Assembly (NCBI RefSeq): GCF_003286125.1
Contig: NZ_QMED01000024.1
Location: 19,697-83,696 of the forward strand
Direction: 5' to 3'
DNA: 64,000 bases
Source of the DNA: Algibacillus agarilyticus
GTDB lineage: Bacteria > Pseudomonadota > Gammaproteobacteria > Enterobacterales > Alteromonadaceae
The position numbers were made by a program, and so were the translations under genes. Shown in pieces: positions 56,300 to 64,000 of this stretch; positions within the stretch are counted from its first letter, which is position 1, and the number at the start of each line of letters is the position of its first letter. The notes beneath the pieces were generated by a model that saw only the letters and a list, made by a program, of their open reading frames with translations, was not told the DNA's origin and did not search any database.

Positions 56300-56477
56300 T
56301 ATAGTCAAAGCGATCGGGTTTTAGGGGCAGGTTTCTAGTTCCAGACGAAACCGAAGTACTTACATCCATGTAAGCAAAGCCGTCAAGCTTCGAGACCCCA
56401 TGAGCATATGCTCTAATATGTGATTGGGGCGAGTAAGCGCTGACAATGAACCATAAAACCTGAGCGAGAAGACTATA
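56300..56477. mobile_element. MITE-like element, family 1, second copy (178 bp)
   Basis: Same ends and same internal GAGCATATGCTC palindrome as the copy at 28356, but lacking about 47 internal bases; the loss lies between two short GTCAA/GCAA repeats, suggesting slippage or recombination. Its right end abuts the broken family 2 element at 56476. Confidence 0.7.
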
Positions 56478-56619
56478 ATACCAATCCGTAATAATAAGTG
56501 CCCACTCAGCGAAAGTTTAAATGCGCTAAGCAAGGCACTTGAATGAAGAAATCGTAGCGCTCTTTTGAGTTTGAGCAACACAGAGTAAGTGCATTTAAAA
56601 CTCGCCTGAAAAGAATGCC
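56476..56619. mobile_element. MITE-like element, family 2, broken copy
   Basis: The first 51 bases (56476-56526, from TAATACCAATCCG to the TTTAAATGCGC stretch) match the element at 49340 closely; an unrelated or inserted 76 bp follows, and homology resumes at 56603 (CGCCTGAAAAGAATGCC). No right terminal repeat is found. Confidence 0.55.
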
Positions 56620-56702
56620 TAACAAAGCAATGATTCATAAAAGCGCAAATAATAGTCGTTCCCGTAATACAAAACTCGACAACATGGCTTACGCAAATTA
56701 AA

Positions 56703-56718
56703 CTGTATAAACATACAG
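56703..56718 (+). promoter_or_regulatory. LexA-binding SOS box of umuDC
   Basis: CTGTATAAACATACAG matches the gammaproteobacterial SOS box (CTG-N10-CAG, with T A alternation) exactly and lies 17 bp before the umuD ATG. Confidence 0.93.
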
Positions 56719-56735
56719 TTTAATAGGTTATATAA

Positions 56736-57149
56736 ATGCATGTCATTCCTATATTAGTTGAAGCCGGCATCACAGGGTTTGAATCACCCGCAGCAGAATA
56801 TAAAGAACTGGGTTTATCACTTGATGCTTTGCTTATTGATAACCCTGATGCCACTTTTATTGGTATTGCATCGGGTCAATCCATGCAAGATGTGGGTATT
56901 TACGATGGCGATTTATTGATCGTCGATCGTGCTAAACAAGTCAATAACAACGATATTATCGTCGCTAATTACAACGGCTGTTTTGTGTGTAAAATTTTAG
57001 ATAAACAACATGCCACTCTTATATCAGCTTCAGGCACTTACCAACCCGTAAAAATAAAACCAAATGACGATTTTCAAATTGAAGGCGTTGTCACACGAAC
57101 GATCCGTATATTTAGACAAATAAAAGAGCTACCAACATGTATGCGTTAG
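56736..57149 (+). CDS. umuD: UmuD translesion-synthesis protein (S24 peptidase-like)
   Basis: 137 residues. The self-cleavage domain has SGQSMQDVG with catalytic Ser49 and Lys86 in VCKIL, 37 residues apart as in Escherichia coli (Ser60, Lys97). The cleavage site, which is Cys-Gly in E. coli UmuD and Ala-Gly in others, aligns here with Thr-Gly in ITGFESPAAEY, though an Ala10-Gly11 pair lies nearby. RecA-stimulated cleavage gives UmuD', a subunit of Pol V. The 13-bp overlap with umuC and the SOS box upstream support a normal operon. Confidence 0.93.
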   Translation: MHVIPILVEAGITGFESPAAEYKELGLSLDALLIDNPDATFIGIASGQSMQDVGIYDGDLLIVDRAKQVNNNDIIVANYNGCFVCKILDKQHATLISASGTYQPVKIKPNDDFQIEGVVTRTIRIFRQIKELPTCMR

Positions 57150-58384
57150 TTGATGCCGTTGCCTTTTATGCATCGGCAGAAAAAGTTTTTGACCCAAGTA
57201 TTCGCCACAAGCCTGTTGTGGTATTAACCAACAATGATGGTTGCATATGTGCCGTGTGCCCTATTGCCAGAAAACTAAATATTCCTAAATTTGAGGCTTT
57301 TTTCAAAATAAAAAATGACTTAAAACAGCACAACGTTGTTGTACGTTCATCAAATTATGAATTATATGCGGATCTAAGTGATCGAATGATGAATGTCATT
57401 AGCCGTTTTAGTGATGAACAGCATGTGTATTCAATTGATGAAGCGTTTCTAAAATTTAATCACGATTTCAATGACTGGCAACAATACGGAGAGACAATCC
57501 GCAGAACGATTTGGCGAGAAACGAAGCTGCCGGTCGGCGTTGGATTTGGCACAACCCCAACGCTAGCTAAAGCCGCTAATCATGCAGCCAAAAAACTAAC
57601 CGGCTTTAACGGGGTTGCCATCATAAAAACCCCTGAGCAAGCCAAATTAATTTTAAAGCAAATGCAACTAACCGATGTGTGGGGAATAGGCGCTAAATTA
57701 GGTAAACGATTAGCGTTATTAGGTTTAAAAAATGCTTATGATCTTGCAAAACAAGATCCGAAAAAAATGCGAAAATTTCACAGTATTGTGTTAGAAAATA
57801 CCGTGAAAGAATTAAATGGGATCACTTGTTTAAGTTGGGATGATGTCAGAGAAGACAAAAAAGAAATCTTTTCAACACGCAGTTTTGGTCAACGCGTCAC
57901 CGACTTATTTAGCTTAAATGCCGCCTTAGTGTGCCATGCTGACATTATAGGTCGAAAATTAAGACAACAAGGTTCAACAGTTAAAAAACTGCTCATATTT
58001 GCCCACAACTCTCAACACGATGTCGCTTATATTAAACGCAGTTACTTATATGAATTTCCGGTGGCAACATCCGATAGCCTCGTGATAGCTAATGCGATAA
58101 GCCGTTTGATCCACAAAATATACCAACCCCAAGTACAATTTTATAAATGTGGTTTAGGAGCGGTCGAGTTAGGTAAAGAAAATGCCACACAACTCGCATT
58201 ATTTGAACCAATTAAAGACAACCCTCAACTCATGCAATGCTACGATCACATTAATAAAAAATACGGTGTGGGTAGCGCTTTTATCGCCAGCAGCCATTTA
58301 ACACAAAATTGGAGTATGAAACGTCATTACCTATCGCCTCAATACACCACAAAATGGTCAGACATTCCCAAAATAATCTGTTAA
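57137..58384 (+). CDS. umuC: UmuC translesion DNA polymerase (Pol V catalytic subunit)
   Basis: 415 residues. Y-family motifs: Asp6 in MYALVDAVAFYAS, SIDEAF for the second metal site, and LPVGVGFGTTPTLAKAANH. The fingers motif, NDGCVIAR in E. coli UmuC, is NDGCICAV here, so the Arg near the incoming nucleotide is replaced by Val while the next basic residue (IARK) is kept. The C-terminal little-finger domain appears complete. It acts with UmuD'2 and RecA in SOS mutagenesis. Translation overlaps umuD by 13 bp. Confidence 0.95.
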   Translation: MYALVDAVAFYASAEKVFDPSIRHKPVVVLTNNDGCICAVCPIARKLNIPKFEAFFKIKNDLKQHNVVVRSSNYELYADLSDRMMNVISRFSDEQHVYSIDEAFLKFNHDFNDWQQYGETIRRTIWRETKLPVGVGFGTTPTLAKAANHAAKKLTGFNGVAIIKTPEQAKLILKQMQLTDVWGIGAKLGKRLALLGLKNAYDLAKQDPKKMRKFHSIVLENTVKELNGITCLSWDDVREDKKEIFSTRSFGQRVTDLFSLNAALVCHADIIGRKLRQQGSTVKKLLIFAHNSQHDVAYIKRSYLYEFPVATSDSLVIANAISRLIHKIYQPQVQFYKCGLGAVELGKENATQLALFEPIKDNPQLMQCYDHINKKYGVGSAFIASSHLTQNWSMKRHYLSPQYTTKWSDIPKIIC

Positions 58385-58906
58385 TCGTTGAGGTTAACGC
58401 AAACTCCCCCAAGTGATTGCAGAGTTGATTTTTAAGGTGGTGCCGCACAGGCATGAATATAGCGCTATCTCTAAATAACCTGATTTTATCGCGCTTAGAG
58501 TGGCTGTCACCGACGATAATCAACTATTCATATTTGTAAAAATCAGATATTTTAATTCATAACGGGGAAAGCTATCCTGTGTATGAATAATATGAATCGA
58601 GCGCACTTGTCGAGGACCGCACTTGTCGACACTTGTCGAGGACAGGCATCACTAGTAAATCAATAGGCAATTACAGAAAGCCAATAAACCATTGATTTAA
58701 TTTAATAACCCTCTTGTCGAGGACTGGCATCAATAAACCCTGATTTTATCGCGCTTAGAGTGCCTCCAATAACCACTCAAAAAAGACTGTAAATAAGATT
58801 GAAGCCGCTGACAAACTCAGATACTGTTTAACGCAATTAAAAATAACAATAAAAGCGAGTAATTCTACAAGCTCGTTATACGCTTTCTGGAACTTGAACA
58901 ATACTG
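58385..58906. other. repeat-rich noncoding stretch after umuC
   Basis: No gene with a convincing start. It contains copy A of the 119-bp duplication (58481), three CACTTGTCGA units (58604-58639) and GGACAGGCAT-type motifs at 58640 and 58721. These features occur again near the transposase-like gene at the right edge. Confidence 0.7.
58481..58599. repeat. 119-bp direct repeat, copy A
   Basis: Begins TGATTTTATCGCGCTTAGAG and ends TATGAATCG. It matches 59321-59439 with eight differences and no gap. A 32-base part of it recurs at 58731-58762. Confidence 0.9.
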
Positions 58907-59269
58907 ATGAGAACTGCAATTTTAGCTTTTAATTTTCTTTCCGTGATATATGCAATTATTGCAGCAATTGGGTTTATGGTTATGATGGCTGGATCATATG
59001 TATTTTTAAAAAATATTGATGTTTCTCCATTTGCTAGCTTATATATATTGCTACCACTTTTATACAACATAGCCACAGTCTATGGCTTAATAACATTTAA
59101 AATATGGGCTTATTTATTGGCAGCAATACAATTATTAGCATTAATATCGATTCTAATATATCAATGGGCCAGTGGCGATTGGCAAGATTTTATAGGTAGC
59201 ATTTTAGTGGTAGGTCTGGGTAATGTTTTGTATTTTGACTTTAAAAATAGGCCGGTTGTGAGTGCGTAA
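58907..59269 (+). CDS. small four-helix membrane protein of unknown function
   Basis: 120 residues with four hydrophobic helices: FNFLSVIYAIIAAIGFMV, ASLYILLPLLYNIATVY, FKIWAYLLAAIQLLALISIL and IGSILVVGLGNVLYF. No family is recognised. The gene lies inside the 840-bp stretch flanked by the 119-bp direct repeats, with different flanking composition. The ribosome site is poor. It may be a passenger gene of a recombining segment. Confidence 0.5.
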   Translation: MRTAILAFNFLSVIYAIIAAIGFMVMMAGSYVFLKNIDVSPFASLYILLPLLYNIATVYGLITFKIWAYLLAAIQLLALISILIYQWASGDWQDFIGSILVVGLGNVLYFDFKNRPVVSA

Positions 59270-59320
59270 TCGAGGAATTATCGTGTGGGACTATCGTGCG
59301 GGACAGGCATCAATAAACCC

Positions 59321-59439
59321 TGATTTTATCGCGCTTAGAGTGGCTGTCACCGACGATAACTAACCATTCATACTTGTAAAAATAAGACATTTTCATTCAT
59401 CACGGGGAAAGCTATCCTGTGTATGAATAATATGAATCG
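59321..59439. repeat. 119-bp direct repeat, copy B
   Basis: Second copy of the repeat at 58481, offset exactly 840 bp. It is preceded by a GGACAGGCAT motif at 59301 and a shared CAATAAACCC that also precedes the partial copy at 58731. Confidence 0.9.
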
Positions 59440-59500
59440 CATATTCGCATATACAACGACCTCGCTCTATACTTAGTTAAAAACACCACTCAGGTTAACT

Positions 59501-61432
59501 ATGCGGATTGTTCCTTTATTATTGTTGATGTTAGTAACAGTCAATGTTCACAGCTCTGACACCTATGCATTACTAGACTTATCTTTAGAAGAATTGTTAC
59601 GTATAAAAATTACCACCGTATCTAAAAAAGAAGAAACCATAGCTGATGCGCCTGGCATTGTAACAGTGTTTACCGCTGATGATATTCAAGCTTTTGGCGC
59701 TCGAAATTTAAAAGACGTTTTACTGCGCATTCCTAATTATTATTTATTTGACTCTCACACTTTCTATAGCACGGGTAGCACGTTACGCGCCGGAGCAACC
59801 CAACACTTAAATAACCACATTCTTTATTTAGTGAATGGTCGTCCGTTGCGCGAATCGCAAAACGGCGGCCGACAAACAGATATTAACTTATTATTTCCAG
59901 TAAGCGCTATAGACCACCTTGAAGTTATTCGAGGCCCAGGCTCGGTGTTATATGGTAGTAACGCCTTTAGCGGAACAATTAATATTATTACTAAAAAAGA
60001 AACGTCGGGTATTGGAGCTGGCGTAAATATAACCATGGGCGAGCATAACTATAAAGCACTGGAAGGTAATGCATTTGCCGGCACTGATGATGCCAGTGTA
60101 CATGCGTATATCAATATTATTGATAATGACGGCATGCCTGTTTCAGCATTCGATGTTGAAGGGAATTTAGGCGGAATCAATAATAATAGACAAGGTCATT
60201 TTGCAAAAGTTGACGCATCATATAAAGGCTTATCACTAGAGACAATGTTCAGTGAATTAAACCTACCGAGTGTGAGCGGCCGCTATAGATGGTCAACTTT
60301 AGGCGACTGGACCCATACCCGCAATTATTTCAATATTGGCTACCTTCATAGTCATAATAAAAATTGGACCTCATCGATTAACCTAAGTCAGAACAACCTT
60401 AAAATGTATATTCCGGTGCCAACCCCTACCACTTATTCATCAAACGATTATTTATTTTAATTTACTGTTAACGGTAAAATAAATACAGACACGGATGTGG
60501 TTTTTGGTGCAGTGCAAGATCATATTAAGGGCCACTTAAGCACGAATGGCGGTAATTACAGCACCGTAAGATCGAGTGTTTATGGTCAGGTAGATTATCG
60601 CTTTAACTTAAAAACTAAACTCACCGCTGGCTTTCAAGTGAACAAACCTGATAGGCAAGATGCTCAAACCTCTCCGCGACTTGCATTAGTGCATACTTTT
60701 AATCCACATTGGTCTGCCAAAGCTTTATACGCCGAAGCGTTTAGATCGCCTTTTGGCTCTGAACTTTATTTTGATGCTGGCTTCTTGCAAGGTGATGTTA
60801 ATTTAAAACCCGAAACCATTAAAACAGCAGAGTTTCAACTAAACTATAGCAAACCTGAATTCACTATTTCATCAACCTTATATCACAGTATCAGCAATCA
60901 CTTAATTGGCCGCAGTAATATCAATGGTGTACCTACTTTTGTCAATTCAGATCAAGAAATAACCTACATAGGCACTGAGATAGAAGCGCGCTGGGCGATC
61001 ACGTCAAAACTTCAGCTACAAGGAAATGCAAGTTATCAAGAAAATCAAGATGGCGACGGTAATAACGATGTGATGGCCGCATCAAATACTATGGTTAAAA
61101 TCGGTTTAAATTACACCAGCGACTATGGGGTATCGGCAGGCATATGGAATAACTATTTGGGCGATGTTGCCAAAATAGAAGAGATGCCAAATAACTCGGT
61201 GCAGGTATTAAACCCTGAGGCTAAAGCTGTCAATTTATTAAGTATCAATGTGCTCGCTAATATGGAAAAAGTATTAAAAAAATCATCTTGGAGCAATGTA
61301 GAAGCCTCTATATATGCCGACAATATACTTAATGAGAAAGTTTGGTTTCCTGAAATGAGCTATCAATCAGTAAACACGTTTCCGCAATCTCATGCACGAG
61401 GAGTGTACTTAAAAGTATCGGTAACCTATTAA
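59501..61432 (+). pseudogene. TonB-dependent receptor broken by an in-frame stop
   Basis: One frame runs 644 codons from the ATG at 59501 to 61432, broken only by TAA at 60458-60460, after residue 319. The part before the stop has a signal peptide (VPLLLLMLVTVNVHS), a plug domain (VVT-box SKKEETIADAPGIVTVFTADDI, then VIRGPGSVLYGSNAFSGTINIITKK) and early barrel strands. The part after continues in the same frame (FTVNGKINTDTD) and ends HARGVYLKVSVTY with a terminal aromatic residue. A single base change (GAA or CAA to TAA) would explain it; a sequencing error would look identical. The type resembles BtuB/colicin-receptor TonB proteins, not the glycan type at 34307. Confidence 0.82.
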
Positions 61433-61745
61433 TAAACCCGTTTTGACCATTGCTGAATATATTGACCATTCATTATTCAGCTTCTGTTAGGCGTTTGCCA
61501 TTTGCAATGAAATGATAGTGTGGCGTGAGAGTGTAGAACACGTATTAATAAAGCCGCCCTCACCTTGACTTATTGGCGGTATTAGCCATGCACGAGTTAT
61601 ACGATGAGCTCCGACAAACCATGCTCTAAAACACTTATTTGCGCAAACATAAACCATATCACCACACTTTATTGCGCATAAAAGTGATCTAAATACTTAT
61701 TTAATTGCGCATCAAGATGTGTTCACATATACTTTTAGTAAGTAA
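61433..61745. other. 313-bp stretch with repeated TTGCGCA
   Basis: No gene seen. In the last part, TTGCGCA or ATTGCGCAT recurs three times within about 80 bp (61639-61716), just before the DUF4143 gene, and might be a regulatory site. This is a weak observation. Confidence 0.4.
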
Positions 61746-63104
61746 ATGTTTAAAAGTGGGTATGTAGTGGAAAGGTTATTGCTTCAAAAGCTTATTGCTT
61801 GGAAAAATAAAAAGACTCGTAAACCAATTCTTCTTGATGGCGCGAGACAAACAGGAAAGTCATTCCTACTTGAAAAGCTATTTGGCGCTCAGTTCGAGCA
61901 AGTTATTCGTTTAGATTTTTTAGAGCAACCTGCATTATCTAACCTTTTTAATGACTCTTTAAAGCCGCAAGACATTCTGGATAACATCGAGCTTGAGCTA
62001 AATGTAAGTATTCAGCGTGATAAAGCGCTTATTATTTTTGATGAAATTGGTGAATGCCAAGCCGCAATCAACTCATTAAAGTTTTTTTCAGAACAATGTC
62101 CTGAAATGTATGTTTGCTCATCTGGCTCTAATATTGGATTGTTAGGTTCGTTTCCTGTTGGCAAAGTTGAGCTGCTAGAACTCTATCCGCTTACTTTCGA
62201 AGAGTTTTTACTCGCTTCAAATAAAGCACCTCTGATCAAATCATTTCAGCAAAATAAAATGACATCGGTTGCTCATGATAAATTATTTGGCTTGTTGCTT
62301 GATTATTATTACGTTGGAGGAATGCCGGAGGCTGTTAAAGCTTGGTTCGAAACGGAGGGAACAACCGGAATTTTAGAAAGAACACAAATTGTTAATCAAA
62401 TACACAAAGCTTTAATTGCTGGCTATGAACGAGACTTTGGCAAATACTTTCACAACAGCGCAGACAAAGTATCAGCACAACATATTCAAGCAATATTTCA
62501 AAACATACCGATTCAACTATCACAAAACATTGATGACTCAGTAAAGCGGTTTAAGTTTAAAGATATCATTCAGAAGAAAAGAAGATATCAAGAATTAGCA
62601 GGGCCAATTAATTGGTTAGATAAGTGTAAATTATTATCGAAATGCCAACCTATTAATACTCAGCCGAGTTCGCCATTACCCGCATTAGCAAAAGAAAACA
62701 TCTTCAAAATTTTTCTTTTTGATATTGGATTGTTAGGTAATATGCTTGGTCTTTCATATAAAGAGCACAGAGATCAGGGCTTCAATTATAAAGGTTATAT
62801 TGCCGAAAATTTTGTGCAAAACGAGCTAATAGCAAAATATGGTAGTCCAACCTATTCTTGGGAGTATGCTCGAAGTGAAATTGAGTTCCTATTCAAGCAC
62901 GAATCAGGGAGTATTTTACCGATTGAAGTAAAAAGCGGTAAACGAACCAGAGCTAAATCACTTGACGTTTATGTTCAGCGTTATCAACCCGAAAAAACAA
63001 TTAAATTAATAGGTTCACAGGGTTCGGTAGACAACCCTAATGCCTTGGTATTACCATTATACTACGTAAGTAAAATTGAGCAGTTCATAGTGGGTCATGG
63101 CTAA
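61746..63104 (+). CDS. AAA_14 ATPase with DUF4143 C-terminal domain
   Basis: 452 residues. Walker A is DGARQTGKS and Walker B LIIFDEIGEC, followed by SSGSNIGLL (sensor 1 region) and the central LYPLTFEEFLL. The C-terminal DUF4143 region has GYIAENFVQNELI and a nuclease-like end with SEIEFLFKHE and LPIEVKSGK, matching the PD-(D/E)XK-like part of this family. These orphan ATPases are common and uncharacterised; a link to defence or mobile DNA has been suggested in places but is unproven. It lies between the broken TonB receptor and the transposase-like gene. Confidence 0.88.
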   Translation: MFKSGYVVERLLLQKLIAWKNKKTRKPILLDGARQTGKSFLLEKLFGAQFEQVIRLDFLEQPALSNLFNDSLKPQDILDNIELELNVSIQRDKALIIFDEIGECQAAINSLKFFSEQCPEMYVCSSGSNIGLLGSFPVGKVELLELYPLTFEEFLLASNKAPLIKSFQQNKMTSVAHDKLFGLLLDYYYVGGMPEAVKAWFETEGTTGILERTQIVNQIHKALIAGYERDFGKYFHNSADKVSAQHIQAIFQNIPIQLSQNIDDSVKRFKFKDIIQKKRRYQELAGPINWLDKCKLLSKCQPINTQPSSPLPALAKENIFKIFLFDIGLLGNMLGLSYKEHRDQGFNYKGYIAENFVQNELIAKYGSPTYSWEYARSEIEFLFKHESGSILPIEVKSGKRTRAKSLDVYVQRYQPEKTIKLIGSQGSVDNPNALVLPLYYVSKIEQFIVGHG

Positions 63105-63234
63105 TAAATACAAGTTGTTTATTGAATTACCGTGTATAAGCTGTAATTCATTTGCAAAAATGTTAGGTATCCGGTGAAGTTTTCGCCGATGACAATCCCT
63201 TTTTGAGGCAACTGAATAATTCGAGTGCATTAAC

Positions 63235-63294
63235 ATCGATACCGGACAGGCATGACCCATCGATACCGGACAGGCATCGATACCGGACAGGCAT
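63235..63294. repeat. three copies of ATCGATACCGGACAGGCAT
   Basis: Units at 63235-63253, 63259-63277 and 63276-63294 (the last two share two bases). They lie 80-140 bp upstream of the transposase-like gene. The core GGACAGGCAT also occurs at 58640 and 59301. Confidence 0.85.
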
Positions 63295-63373
63295 AAATAA
63301 ACACTCACCTCCTTGACAAACACCCCATATCAACCAAACTTAGCTGTATATAAAACCACCTATTATAATCATC

Positions 63374-64000
63374 ATGACAAAAGCACGCAAAAGCCAAATA
63401 TCACTCGATGACACCGCTTATTATCATTGCGTTTCGCGCTGTGTGCGACGCGCTTTTTTATGTGGACAAGACAACACAACCGGTCAATGCTTTGAGCAAC
63501 GCCGCGAGTGGCTCGTTACCCGTATTAAACAACTCGCCACTATTTTTGCAATTGATATCGCCGCTTATGCCATCATGAGTAATCATTATCATTTAGTGTT
63601 AAGAGTCGACCGTAAAAAAGCCCTAAAATGGTCTGATGATGAGGTATTAAAACAATGGCATTTACTGTGTAAACCCATGCCAGTTGTGCAACGTTATTTA
63701 GATAACAACATTATCAGCGACAGTGATTTAATCATTGTAAAACAAGAAGCAGCCAAGTTTAGAGAACGGTTATACAACATTAGTTGGTTTATGCGTTACC
63801 TCAATGAATTCATCTCTCGCCAAGCTAACAGAGAAGATAATTGCACCGGCCACTTTTGGGAAGGTCGTTTTAAAAGCCAAGCTTTATTAGACCAAACCGC
63901 CATACTCGCCTGCATGGCCTATGTTGATTTAAACCCAATACGCGCCAACATGGCCGATACACCTGAAACATCCGATTTCACCTCAATTCAAGAGCGCATT
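63374..64000 (+). CDS. REP-associated tyrosine transposase (Y1_Tnp, RAYT-like), cut by window edge
   Basis: At least 209 residues from the ATG at 63374, no stop before the edge. The HUH motif is SNHYHLVLRV, and the TnpA-REP hallmarks RYLNEFISRQANRE and GHFWEGRFKSQALLD are present, with Tyr in the catalytic helix (YNISWFMRYL). Unlike mobile IS200/IS605 elements, RAYTs usually have no terminal repeats and are associated with REP sequences. Copies of GGACAGGCAT lie just upstream and elsewhere in the last 6 kb. The rest of the protein is outside the window. Confidence 0.88.
   Translation, partial: MTKARKSQISLDDTAYYHCVSRCVRRAFLCGQDNTTGQCFEQRREWLVTRIKQLATIFAIDIAAYAIMSNHYHLVLRVDRKKALKWSDDEVLKQWHLLCKPMPVVQRYLDNNIISDSDLIIVKQEAAKFRERLYNISWFMRYLNEFISRQANREDNCTGHFWEGRFKSQALLDQTAILACMAYVDLNPIRANMADTPETSDFTSIQERI

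Noticed and set aside
56360-56638. 92-residue minus-strand frame
   Set aside because: Spans the junction of two repeat elements, so its sequence is formed by repeats and not a gene.
63235-63294. Tandem repeats as a CRISPR array
   Set aside because: Units are 19 bp, unevenly spaced by 5 or -2 bases, with no spacers or cas genes. Treated as RAYT-associated repeats.

Overview
The window reads as chromosomal DNA of a marine, polysaccharide-degrading gammaproteobacterium of the Alteromonadales (an Alteromonadaceae such as Catenovulum would fit; this is inferred from gene content and gene order, not from a marker search). The DNA is AT-rich. The core gene orders gcvA-ygdD-rlmM and hemA-prfA-prmC-sirB2-sirB1-kdsA are those of enteric and marine gammaproteobacteria, and the accessory genes are those of a glycan specialist.

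Layout. 1-5.2 kb: minus-strand module of DUF1302, DUF1329, a Ycf48-like propeller and an RND exporter that runs off the left edge. 5.4-9.1 kb: YaeQ-like protein, then gcvA, an alpha/beta hydrolase, ygdD (DUF423) and rlmM, overlapping in one operon. 9.2-17.1 kb: a small secreted protein, then kdsA, sirB1, sirB2, an inserted HD-GYP response regulator, prmC, prfA and hemA. 17.2-19.7 kb: divergent lolB-ispE-prs. 19.8-24.3 kb: LysR regulator, HDOD protein, GT9 glycosyltransferase and waaA. 24.5-30.5 kb: a large secreted Ig-like/SGNH-like protein, an AraC regulator, a MITE-like repeat, an SSS symporter and a small cytochrome c. 30.6-34.3 kb: dnaK-dnaJ behind a well-formed sigma32 promoter.

34.3-49.2 kb is a beta-glucan (laminarin-type) utilisation locus: a large TonB-dependent receptor, a GH16 lipoprotein with three near-identical C-terminal repeats, a LytS-type kinase with its LytTR regulator, an ExbB-ExbD proton-channel pair translationally coupled to a one-pass membrane protein that ends in a galactose-binding-like domain, a FucP-type sugar transporter, and an ExoP-like GH3 lipoprotein. 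The likely flow is: GH16 cuts glucan at the surface, the receptor imports oligosaccharides, GH3 trims them to glucose, the MFS carrier takes glucose into the cytoplasm, and LytS/LytTR controls expression. The ExbB-ExbD-X triad is the most likely undescribed system here.

49.3-64 kb: GNAT acetyltransferase, lgt, a GH29 fucosidase, type III glutamine synthetase with a candidate sigma54 promoter, umuDC with a perfect SOS box, then a repeat-rich accessory end: a 119-bp duplication around a small membrane-protein gene, a TonB receptor broken by one in-frame stop, a DUF4143 ATPase, and a REP-associated (RAYT-type) transposase cut by the right edge, preceded by repeated GGACAGGCAT motifs. Three families of short inverted-repeat elements are scattered through the intergenic spaces. 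No rRNA, tRNA or CRISPR array was seen.
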